A DNA stretch of 7,014 nt. It comes from Oscillospiraceae bacterium. Its GTDB lineage: Bacteria; Bacillota; Clostridia; Oscillospirales; Acutalibacteraceae. Below are positions 1-5,713 of the stretch, piece by piece. The DNA is taken from contig CADBOL010000102.1 in assembly GCA_902796295.1 (NCBI GenBank), positions 1-7,014 of the forward strand, read 5' to 3'. The notes beneath the pieces were generated by a model that saw only the letters and a list, made by a program, of their open reading frames with translations, was not told the DNA's origin and ran no database searches. Within the stretch, counting starts at the first letter, position 1; each line of letters opens with the position of its first letter. Made by a program: the position numbers and the translations under genes.

Positions 1-936
1 AGGGATTTCCGTCTGCGTTTCCGATATCTGAAGCGAGGGAGAATTATCTTTTGAATTATTGGTTATTGCGACCGTAGTGCCTGCCGCGCCGCCGACGATT
101 GCGACCGTTGCGGCTGCAGCAACCGCCTTCTGAACGGCGGTGAAGCCGATTACCTTGGCGGCGATACCGCCGCCTGTTGCCGCGGCTCCTGCAATTGCGG
201 ATCCGGTTACGGCGCTCTGTGCGGTTATTGCGGCGAGTGTCGCGCTTGCCGCTCCGCTCATAACGAAAGCCGCAGATGTGGTGACAGATGATGCCTTGAG
301 CGCCCAGATAATGAGAGCAACCGGGGCAATACTGAGGAGCTTCAGGTGCTTTGACTCATATTCCTTAATACCTTCGGAGAGCTCTGCTCTCGCGTGATAG
401 AGGCGGCTTTTTACAGTGCCTTCACTGATATCGAGCGATTCCGCAATCTGCCTGACCGAAAGGTCATTGTAATAGTAGAGCAGAATTATTGTTCTTTTAT
501 CGTCGCTGAGATTATCTATCAGGCTCATTACCTGCTCCCTGAGCTCACGCTGCTCGATTTCGGCACCCGGAATGAATTCGGGGTTATTCTCTTCAAAGGC
601 CTCGGCCGGCGCATCACTCTGTTCGCCGGAAGGGTTATCAATATCAACAAAGACAAATTTATTGTTTTTGCGCAGAATCTCTTTCGCTTTATTCGCAACG
701 ATCATATTGAACCAGCTCATAAAAGATTCAGGCTTGTCAAGTGTATTGATCTTGTCGAGCACCGTCATATAGCTCTCTTGCAGCACATCCTCGGCGTCAT
801 GCTCAGATCTGACAATTTTGAGCGCAGTGAAATAAGCGGATTTCGCGGTCAGGTTATAAAGCGTTTCAAACGCGTTGCCGTCGCCCGCGCAAATCCGTTT
901 CACGGCTTTTGCAATTTTTTTGTTATCTGCATTCAT
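1..936 (-). CDS. ECF-like sigma-70 family sigma factor with membrane-spanning C-terminal extension (3' end outside window)
   Basis: 312 codons are visible from ATG at 936; the frame is still open at base 1, so the protein is longer. Residues about 35-92 match sigma region 2 (core-binding and -10 recognition; DAEDVLQESY at 48-57, then a Trp-containing helix). Residues about 128-188 match region 4, with the helix-turn-helix IAESLDISEGTVKSRLYHAR at 164-183 for -35 recognition. An acidic linker (95-127) joins them, as in ECF factors, which lack region 3. A typical ECF factor ends near residue 190. This one continues with a hydrophobic stretch (199-213), a long Ala/Gly/Thr-rich segment and a second likely TM segment (about 268-291), then a polar Ser/Asn-rich stretch. 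The product may therefore be membrane-tethered. An in-frame ATG at 948 (MGFK) is an alternative start; neither start has a strong Shine-Dalgarno, and only GGGG lies 6 bases before the 936 start. No separate anti-sigma gene is visible in the window. G+C is higher than in the zinc-ribbon cluster. Confidence 0.9.
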   Translation of the reverse strand, partial: MNADNKKIAKAVKRICAGDGNAFETLYNLTAKSAYFTALKIVRSEHDAEDVLQESYMTVLDKINTLDKPESFMSWFNMIVANKAKEILRKNNKFVFVDIDNPSGEQSDAPAEAFEENNPEFIPGAEIEQRELREQVMSLIDNLSDDKRTIILLYYYNDLSVRQIAESLDISEGTVKSRLYHARAELSEGIKEYESKHLKLLSIAPVALIIWALKASSVTTSAAFVMSGAASATLAAITAQSAVTGSAIAGAAATGGGIAAKVIGFTAVQKAVAAAATVAIVGGAAGTTVAITNNSKDNSPSLQISETQTEIP

Positions 937-957
937 CTTAAACCCCATCAAGCGGAA

Positions 958-1010
958 TGCGCCGGAGTGATTACTTATGTTACTTAAAAAGTATAACATA
1001 ATCCGGCGCA
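958..1010. repeat. Large imperfect inverted repeat over the sigma factor promoter and leader
   Basis: The minus-strand arm TGCGCCGGATTATGTTA (1010-994) is matched by its complement in two blocks: TAACATAA (982-975) and TCCGGCGCA (966-958). All 17 bases match, interrupted by an 8-base insertion (967-974), with an 11-base loop (983-993). It could be an operator, a leader RNA hairpin in read-through transcripts, or the remains of a small inverted-repeat element. No U-tract follows on either strand, so it is not a standard terminator. Confidence 0.65.
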
Positions 1011-1019
1011 CTATTTCAA
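990..1019 (-). promoter_or_regulatory. Sigma-A-type promoter of the sigma factor gene
   Basis: Reading the minus strand, TTGAAA (1014-1019) and TATACT (990-995) are separated by 18 bases, and a TG pair precedes the -10 as TGTTATACT (extended -10). Expected transcription start is near 983, giving a leader of about 47 bases before the ATG at 936. The -10 sits inside one arm of the inverted repeat at 958-1010, so a protein binding that dyad would compete with polymerase. The match to consensus is seen directly; use in vivo is inferred. Confidence 0.6.
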
Positions 1020-1316
1020 TAAAGTTTTTATGATTTGATTCCTTTAGGCAGGAATATCATTCGGCCATTTCTGCAGTTATACTTACAGTTGATTCTCTTT
1101 CATGGCAGACGCCCGAAAAGGCGGTCGCGAAGATAAACCGTGAGTATCTTCAGCAGAAGATTTTTTTTGCGTTCTTTTGTCAGAACCGTATTGTCGGCAC
1201 CCGAGAAAAGAGCAGATTTGATAATATCATTCATATTTGTATTATTCATTTAGTTGTTCATCTCCAAATGGCAGAGGAATGCTTTTGTACCATTATGTAA
1301 ATTGACAATTATACAA
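1011..1316. other. Intergenic region apart from the possible small ORF
   Basis: Between the cluster's last stop (1317) and the sigma promoter, the only coding candidate is the 49-aa frame at 1100-1249. The rest is AT-rich: 1250-1316 holds the weak promoter and an AT-only-type dyad (1295-1322), and 1020-1099 holds a 6-bp stem (1038-1043 with 1050-1055) without a U-tract. No tRNA-like fold, riboswitch signature or strong terminator was recognised. Confidence 0.5.
1100..1249 (-). CDS. Possible small protein of 49 aa, unknown function
   Basis: ATG at 1249 opens a 49-codon frame ending in TGA at 1100-1102. The peptide starts MNNTNMNDII and its second half is basic and amphipathic (KERKKNLLLKILTVYLRDRL), ending GRLP. 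A GGAG lies 12 bases before the ATG, which is rather far. A four-codon frame (ATG AAC AAC TAA) sits between that GGAG and the start, in frame, so the ribosome site may really serve that mini-frame or initiation may be by reinitiation. It lies between the zinc-ribbon cluster and the sigma gene, same strand. I recognise no family. It could equally be non-coding sequence that happens to be open. Confidence 0.3.
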   Translation of the reverse strand: MNNTNMNDIIKSALFSGADNTVLTKERKKNLLLKILTVYLRDRLFGRLP

Positions 1317-1336
1317 TTACATTGACAGGGCTATAA
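1308..1336 (-). promoter_or_regulatory. Weak candidate promoter after the zinc-ribbon cluster
   Basis: A perfect TATAAT -10 (1308-1313, minus strand) lies just past the stop of the last zinc-ribbon gene. The best -35 at 17-base spacing is TTATAG (1331-1336), only three of six consensus positions. It would start transcription near 1301, ahead of the possible small ORF at 1249. AT-rich sequence makes chance matches likely. Confidence 0.22.
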
Positions 1337-1778
1337 TCGGAGCAGCAATCATCGCAACTAAAACGCAGATTACTATGCCCGCAAGCAGCATTTTGTTTGC
1401 GGTTTTAAGTTTATGTCTCGCCGTTTCATATTCCATTATCAGCCTTTGATCGGTCGGCTCGGATGTGAGCGAAGGAAGATTTTTGGATTTGACAATAGAA
1501 ATGATACCGAAAATGAACCCTATACCTAAACAGAGAATCAGACTCAAAAGAGATAAAACCCAGATGGAGTTAACCTCCTGTGAATAAGTTGCAACCTGAG
1601 CTGCAAGTGAATCTGCCGAGGAATAGAAACCAGGAGCAGCGGCAGGTGCCGAAATTGAGGGGGATGAAACCGGAGTATTTTTTAAAGCTCCTGCATTATA
1701 ATTTTTGGTCGGGCAGCCGCATCCTGTACAGATTACTGCCTCATCGTTGAGTTCTTTACCGCATTTACTGCAAAACAT
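1317..1778 (-). CDS. Zinc-ribbon protein with two C-terminal TM segments, dispanin/CD225-like layout
   Basis: 153 aa. The N-terminal ribbon has Cys3-x2-Cys6 and Cys17-x2-Cys20 with an extra Cys22, the CxxCG pattern of the zinc_ribbon_2 type. An Ala/Ser/Pro linker (about 34-70) follows, then TM1 (about 72-97), a charged loop rich in Lys/Arg/Glu (98-128) and TM2 (about 129-150). The order ribbon, linker, TM, basic loop ending in AxxKLKTANK, TM resembles bacterial zinc-ribbon proteins with a CD225/dispanin-like domain; this is from memory of the layout, not a search. By the positive-inside rule the loop would be cytoplasmic, which would put the ribbon outside, so topology is uncertain. Its ATG overlaps the preceding stop by one base (TAATG), implying translational coupling. 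The first 24 codons are close to those of the preceding gene. It is the last gene of the packed cluster. Confidence 0.85.
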   Translation of the reverse strand: MFCSKCGKELNDEAVICTGCGCPTKNYNAGALKNTPVSSPSISAPAAAPGFYSSADSLAAQVATYSQEVNSIWVLSLLSLILCLGIGFIFGIISIVKSKNLPSLTSEPTDQRLIMEYETARHKLKTANKMLLAGIVICVLVAMIAAPIIALSM

Positions 1779-1793
1779 TATGCTTTTCTCCTT
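1776..1793 (-). promoter_or_regulatory. Shine-Dalgarno and TAATG stop-start overlap
   Basis: AAGGAG (1788-1793) lies 9 bases before the ATG (1776-1778), entirely within the last codons of the upstream gene, whose TAA (1778-1780) shares one base with that ATG. This fixes the start and points to translational coupling of the two zinc-ribbon genes. Confidence 0.75.
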
Positions 1794-2284
1794 ATTAATT
1801 CATTCTCGATTTTGTTAATAGACAAGTCGCTTCGTATATCGTAATCATCTTTTCTTGCCAGTGCATAAGCAAGCTTGTTGAGCGGAAATTTACTGTTTTG
1901 GGCATAAAGTGACAGTGCAAATCCCTGAGACTTGATTATGAGAACAGTGAAGCTGGATATATTCTTCCGCTCAGTATGAATGTCTTTATGCCCTGTTGTG
2001 AACGATTCTACAAGTCTTTCGTATTCTTTATCACGGAGATTGAATGTTACCGTATCATTTCCAAACAAGACATCAATTAAATAGAACGGCTTTGTACTGA
2101 CAAGTTCCTTATAGTTATTTACTTCCTTTTTTAATCCGACAGCTTTCAGCTTAAGATCGCAGCAGTTCTCTCCCTGCGAAGCAGCAACCGGAGCAGGCTG
2201 AACATAGTTTTCTGTCGGAGTTCCGCACTGAGGGCATATAACCGCCTCATCAAATAATTCTTTACCGCATTTTGTACAAAACAT
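1778..2284 (-). CDS. Zinc-ribbon protein without TM segment, unknown C-terminal domain
   Basis: 168 aa. The N-terminal ribbon has Cys3/Cys6 and Cys17/Cys20 (MFCTKCGKEL at 1-10), nearly the same as in the next gene. After a short Pro/Ala linker comes Cys41-Cys42 and a mixed alpha/beta region of about 125 residues with alternating hydrophobic stretches (FYLIDVLFG, FTVLIIKSQGFALSLYA) and a charged end. There is no signal peptide and no TM segment, so it is probably cytoplasmic, perhaps the soluble partner of the membrane-bound ribbon proteins beside it. I do not recognise the C-terminal domain. The gene starts 15 bases after the preceding stop and overlaps the next gene by one base, so it sits inside the operon. 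Confidence 0.85.
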   Translation of the reverse strand: MFCTKCGKELFDEAVICPQCGTPTENYVQPAPVAASQGENCCDLKLKAVGLKKEVNNYKELVSTKPFYLIDVLFGNDTVTFNLRDKEYERLVESFTTGHKDIHTERKNISSFTVLIIKSQGFALSLYAQNSKFPLNKLAYALARKDDYDIRSDLSINKIENELIRRKA

Positions 2285-2295
2285 AAGCTTTTTCT

Positions 2296-2301
2296 CTCCT
2301 T
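2296..2301 (-). promoter_or_regulatory. Shine-Dalgarno overlapping the upstream stop codon
   Basis: AAGGAG at 2296-2301 shares two bases with the TAA (2300-2302) of the preceding gene and lies 11 bases before the ATG at 2284. The ribosome terminating on the upstream gene would cover this site, consistent with coupled translation. Confidence 0.6.
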
Positions 2302-3079
2302 ATTTGGTGTACCAGTCATCATAGTCATCTAAGTTTCCGCTTGAGCTCATTCCGCAAAGATAAAGCGAACCGCCAATTTTTGTCAGCATATATTGTTTGG
2401 TATATGCTTCTCCGCCGATGCTCAGGGCAGTTGTTATAACATAAGATTTATCTGTTGCTGTTTTATAGGTATATATTCCATAGGCACGGCTTCCGTTAAC
2501 ATTGAGAGTTACATTTCCGTCACCGTCAAAATACAGTGTGGAGCTGCCGTCATTCTGACGCCAGAGTCCTTTCAGAGAGTAAATTGAAACATATTCCAGT
2601 GACGAATCACCGCTGTCATAGCTGTAAGATGAAGAATCGTAACTTCCGGATGATTCGCTTTGAGCCTTCTTTTTATTTATAATTGTCACAGTAATTATAA
2701 TTGATGTGATTATCAGAATAACAGCTGCAGCAATTGCGGCAATAATGATAATCATTTTCTTTTTTGCTTTGATTTCCATTAGGGAATCGTCGGGGTTCAG
2801 GTTTTGGCTTTCTTCTGCAGATTGATTTTGAACCGGATATGCTGTTTCTGATTGTTCCGGTGCAAGCGCATCATCAGTTACTGTTTCGCCCTGAGTTTCT
2901 CCGAAGTTTTCCGGAGAAACAATGATTGAATCGTTCATGTTTTCAGCAGCATTATCAGCTGTGGCATCAAAAGACTCAACTGGTTTTTCAATTTCAGGCG
3001 AATCCGAAACCGGAGCGCCGCATTTGAAACAGAATTTTTGATCTTCGCTAAGTTCCTGACCGCATTTTTTACAGTTCAT
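2300..3079 (-). CDS. Membrane-anchored zinc-ribbon protein with extracytoplasmic GxW domain
   Basis: 259 aa. The N-terminal ribbon has Cys3/Cys6 and Cys17/Cys20. A long acidic, Asn/Glu/Ser-rich linker (about 24-102) follows, then a basic AKKK stop and one strong Ile-rich TM segment (109-134), a KKK patch and a Ser/Tyr/Asp-rich spacer (140-163). The C-terminal domain (about 165-259) holds GLW (171-173), LYFDGDGNVTL (182-192) and LYLCG (239-243). It aligns by eye with the C-terminal end of the 565-aa protein two genes upstream (GRW, IFYSDGRVTM, LYLCR). A GxW start plus an F-x-x-D-G strand suggests a small lipocalin-like beta domain, an inference without a search. Lys on both sides leaves topology open, but one TM after a cytoplasmic-type ribbon favours the C-terminal domain outside. 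Gap to the preceding stop is 24 bases; GAGGG 9 bases before ATG is a moderate ribosome site. Confidence 0.88.
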   Translation of the reverse strand: MNCKKCGQELSEDQKFCFKCGAPVSDSPEIEKPVESFDATADNAAENMNDSIIVSPENFGETQGETVTDDALAPEQSETAYPVQNQSAEESQNLNPDDSLMEIKAKKKMIIIIAAIAAAVILIITSIIITVTIINKKKAQSESSGSYDSSSYSYDSGDSSLEYVSIYSLKGLWRQNDGSSTLYFDGDGNVTLNVNGSRAYGIYTYKTATDKSYVITTALSIGGEAYTKQYMLTKIGGSLYLCGMSSSGNLDDYDDWYTK

Positions 3080-3103
3080 AATTATCCCTCACATCTTTAT
3101 TTT

Positions 3104-3976
3104 TTATCCTCGTGCAAATTTCATTGTTGCAAATATCAGTACCGGATGATCATTCCTTGATGGGACATACAGCAGATTGCAGACAACCGTGTCAAGATCA
3201 GATGCTGAAGCATAGACACCGTTATCTCCGCTGCTGAATCCCTCTTTCACATCTCTTTGGGCTCTGGTAAAGGCAGATTCATCGGCATACGGGTCTATGG
3301 CTCTTGCCAGATAAGGTGTCAGAAGGATTATATCTTCCTCTCCGTTTACAGAGGTCCCGTAAAAGCTTATCATATCTTTGTAATTTCCGTTTTTGTCAAT
3401 ACTCACGGTTGCATATGCATCACCCTGAATGTTGAACCCGTCTTCATAAAAATCGGTGATATAGCAGCCTTCGGGCAGATAGTTAATAAGATACTCGGCG
3501 AATTCTCTGACCGACATCTGCATTCCGGAGTTTGTAAGAACGTGTTTCTTCTGAGGTTTGCTTCGCGGCATATTTCGCGTTTCCTCTTCTTTGCAGACAG
3601 AGCAGATACGTTTTTCTTTGTATCCGAGTTTTTCAGTATCAACCGGTTTCCATTCTCCGAATTTATGCTGCGGCTTGCCTTGCGTTATTTTGCATCTGGT
3701 GCAGGTTTTCGGAGTGGTGCAATCAGCATTTTTCCACTTATGACCTAACGGCTCTCCCTCTGTTTTTCCGCAGACAGAGCAGATTTTCGGAGAAGTGCAG
3801 TCTGCTTCAATCCATTGATGTCCGTAAGGGCTTCCTGCCGTTTTTCCGCATTTGGTACAGGTTCTCGGAGTTGTACAGTTCGGTGCCTTCCATTCATGTT
3901 TTACGCAGCAGGCGGAAAGGGAGAAACACATAATTACAGTCAGCAAAAGAGCAGCATATTTTTTAAAAAATCTCAT
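3104..3976 (-). CDS. Lipoprotein with tandem Cys/His/Trp repeats and a core shared with the upstream 565-aa protein
   Basis: 290 aa. A basic N-terminus (MRFFKK), a hydrophobic core and the lipobox LSAC give a type II signal peptide with lipidated Cys23, so the protein should sit on the outer face of the membrane. Residues 27-103 contain three repeats of about 26 aa, H-x-W-x4-C-T-x-P-x-x-C-x-x-C-x-x-T-x-G-x-P; a fourth (104-132) is degenerate and keeps HKF-GEW and CSVC. The paired Cys and the His could bind a metal or form disulfides. From about 150 to 290 there is a globular core (MSVREFAEYLINYLPEG, ISFYG, LARAIDPYADESAF) that aligns by eye with residues about 210-367 of the preceding protein. 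There is no N-terminal CxxC ribbon before the membrane, unlike its neighbours. Start: ATG at 3976, AAGGA 11-12 bases ahead, 21 bases after the preceding stop. Biological role unknown. Confidence 0.9.
   Translation of the reverse strand: MRFFKKYAALLLTVIMCFSLSACCVKHEWKAPNCTTPRTCTKCGKTAGSPYGHQWIEADCTSPKICSVCGKTEGEPLGHKWKNADCTTPKTCTRCKITQGKPQHKFGEWKPVDTEKLGYKEKRICSVCKEEETRNMPRSKPQKKHVLTNSGMQMSVREFAEYLINYLPEGCYITDFYEDGFNIQGDAYATVSIDKNGNYKDMISFYGTSVNGEEDIILLTPYLARAIDPYADESAFTRAQRDVKEGFSSGDNGVYASASDLDTVVCNLLYVPSRNDHPVLIFATMKFARG
3581..3898 (-). repeat. Four in-frame Cys/His/Trp repeats inside the lipoprotein gene
   Basis: Three good copies (3821-3898, 3743-3820, 3668-3742; 78, 78 and 75 bases) and a diverged fourth (3581-3667). 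Each good copy encodes HxW, then CT-x-P, CxxC and a T-x-G-x-P turn. The paralogous 565-aa protein has only one good copy plus the diverged last one, so the middle copies look like an in-gene expansion. Confidence 0.75.
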
Positions 3977-3997
3977 ATGACAATATCCTTCCGATAA

Positions 3998-5695
3998 TCA
4001 GAATGTGTAGTTTGATACCTTAACCGCATCCGGAACGATTTTTTTATTCTCATTTACCCTGCAAAGGTATAGCTTGTTATTGCTTGCCGTGAGCAGTCTT
4101 GAAAATTTGTTGCCGCTGAAATTGAAACTGACCAATATTCCTAAAGCAGAGGCAGAGAAAGTGTAAGTTCCCGTGAACGAACTCTCCGAGTCACTCATTG
4201 TTACTCTTCCGTCAGAGTAGAATATCAAGGTGACATTACCCGTGTCTACGGATTCCCATCTTCCTACCAGCGCTTTCCTGATTGTTGCGGCATCAATGGT
4301 ACTGCCGGAGCTTTTTTTGCCTGAGCTGCCTGAGCTATTGCCGGATTTTGCTGCGATATAATCCGGATCATTCGGATCATATTCCTTGATGAACTCGTTA
4401 CTCACCCAACCTGTTTTCCCTCTGTATTTTGTTTTTGACCATCCGTCTTTTTGCTCGGTTACCGTTATAACTGTTCCTTTAGGCAGAGTAGTAAGGATTT
4501 CGGAATCAGTGTTTGGATTTTTTCTGAGTCTCAGGTCTGATATCTCGGTATTCACGAAGTATTCTTTGGATATGGTATGAGCTTCCTTATATAGCTTTTC
4601 GGTCCAGAAAAGAATTTCAAAGTATCCAGGAACTTCTTCATCCAATATTTCAGTAGCCGGTTCATATTTACATACAAGGTATCCGCTCGTGAGCTTGACG
4701 CTGTATTCCTCTTTGGAATAATCGGCTATTTTCTCATTAATTTTTTTAACCTTATCCGGGAAGGACTCCGATGCCGCAAATTTTGAGTCAACTGCTTCAA
4801 TGAGATTCGGCAGTATATCCTTTACATCATCCGGCTTGTCAAAGTATAAATCTACCTGCTGTTTGTAACTTTCGCTGCCGGTTGCGCCGCTTCCGTAATA
4901 AAACCTTATATAGCGCTCATCCTTTTTAATGTTTTTAGAGGTAATCATAAATGTGTTCGGGACCCAGTCATCAACCTCATATTTGTTTTCGGCGACGATG
5001 AGCGTGTCTTCAGGCAGATATGCTATAAGGTGTTTTATAAAATTATCACGCGATACCGAGAGTTTGGAGGATTTGAAAAGATTGAAATCGCTTTTTTCTC
5101 CTCTGTCTTCGGGAATTGTGACTACCGTTTTTTTGCAGACGGTGCATTTGCGCACTTTGTTGCCGCCTATGACGGATTTGTCAGACTTTTCCCACTCTCC
5201 CAGTTTATGGCCGAGAGGCTTTCCGTCCGTTTTTTTGCATTTAACGCAGATTCTTGCCTGAGTGCAGGTCGCTTCTTTCCATTCGTGCTTAATACAGACC
5301 GGCGAATAATCTGTTGTTAAAAAAATGAATAACGCACAGACAGCCGCGGCAAATACGGAAGCAGCGGCAATAATAACCTTCTTTTTTTTACTTTGATTAT
5401 TTTTCCCCGATTCATTATAGTCTGCGGTATTTTCAGAATAACAGGAAATGGAGTTTTCATTCTTAACATTATCCTCAGAACCTGGCATTTCCGTAAGATC
5501 CGCGTCAGTCGGTCCGTTTTCATTCTGAGAAGGCGGTTCGTATAATACTGCTTCGCCGGATGTGTTTTCGGAAGCGTCTGGTTTTTCCCCGGGTAATTCA
5601 GCGGTTTCTTCCGGCTTGAATTCAGCCAGTTCAGAACCGCATTTTATACAGAATTTCCCGTTTCCGCCTTCACAGCCGCATTTTTTACAAATCAT
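3998..5695 (-). CDS. Multidomain envelope protein: zinc ribbon, TM, Cys/His repeat, core, bacterial SH3, GxW domain
   Basis: 565 aa. The N-terminal ribbon has Cys3/Cys6 and Cys16/Cys19. An acidic Glu/Asn/Ser linker (24-100) leads to KKKK (103-106) and one TM segment (107-127), predicting the ribbon inside and the rest outside. Just after the membrane come CIKHEW (134-139), Cys144, Cys150-x2-Cys153, HKLGEW (163-168) and Cys184-x2-Cys187, matching the first and last repeats of the downstream lipoprotein. The shared core covers about 210-370. Residues about 380-437 are a bacterial SH3 domain (LRLRKNPNTDSEILTTLPKG, then a G-W-x-K segment and TGWVSNEFI), a fold often used to bind cell-wall peptide. 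A Ser/Gly/Lys linker (450-466) precedes the GxW domain (about 470-565), like that of the 259-aa protein. The layout recalls TcaA/YvbJ-type proteins, but sequence kinship is not shown. ATG at 5695 has GGAG 10 bases ahead, 18 bases after the preceding stop. Confidence 0.9.
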   Translation of the reverse strand: MICKKCGCEGGNGKFCIKCGSELAEFKPEETAELPGEKPDASENTSGEAVLYEPPSQNENGPTDADLTEMPGSEDNVKNENSISCYSENTADYNESGKNNQSKKKKVIIAAASVFAAAVCALFIFLTTDYSPVCIKHEWKEATCTQARICVKCKKTDGKPLGHKLGEWEKSDKSVIGGNKVRKCTVCKKTVVTIPEDRGEKSDFNLFKSSKLSVSRDNFIKHLIAYLPEDTLIVAENKYEVDDWVPNTFMITSKNIKKDERYIRFYYGSGATGSESYKQQVDLYFDKPDDVKDILPNLIEAVDSKFAASESFPDKVKKINEKIADYSKEEYSVKLTSGYLVCKYEPATEILDEEVPGYFEILFWTEKLYKEAHTISKEYFVNTEISDLRLRKNPNTDSEILTTLPKGTVITVTEQKDGWSKTKYRGKTGWVSNEFIKEYDPNDPDYIAAKSGNSSGSSGKKSSGSTIDAATIRKALVGRWESVDTGNVTLIFYSDGRVTMSDSESSFTGTYTFSASALGILVSFNFSGNKFSRLLTASNNKLYLCRVNENKKIVPDAVKVSNYTF

Positions 5696-5713
5696 ATTAC
5701 TTTATCTCCGCAG

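Noticed and set aside
140..397. Plus-strand Ala/Pro-rich frame of 85 codons
   Set aside because: It is the complement of the Ala/Gly-rich membrane tail of the sigma factor, whose GCN codons leave the opposite frame open.
394..987. Plus-strand frame of 197 codons
   Set aside because: It lies opposite the sigma factor gene, which has clear region 2 and region 4 motifs; the plus-strand product has no recognisable domain and no ribosome site.
1038..1055. Six-base stem with a six-base loop
   Set aside because: Short, no U-tract on either strand, expected by chance in AT-rich DNA.
1295..1322. AT-rich inverted repeat spanning the stop codon of the last cluster gene, as a terminator
   Set aside because: The stem is almost all A-T with a bulge and no U-tract follows on the minus strand; too weak for an intrinsic terminator.
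1302..1336. Plus-strand promoter from two TTGACA copies and a TATAAT
   Set aside because: Spacings from the TTGACA copies to TATAAT are 24 and 4 bases, neither workable, and no plus-strand gene follows.
2146..2328. Minus-strand 60-codon frame overlapping the soluble zinc-ribbon gene
   Set aside because: It is out of frame across the start of a well-supported gene and has no ribosome site or domain of its own.
3257..3748. Plus-strand frame of 163 codons
   Set aside because: Opposite the lipoprotein gene with its signal peptide, repeats and conserved core; no ribosome site and no domain.
3581..3898. CRISPR-like array
   Set aside because: The repeats are in frame, encode a Cys/His motif, vary in every copy and have no unique spacers.
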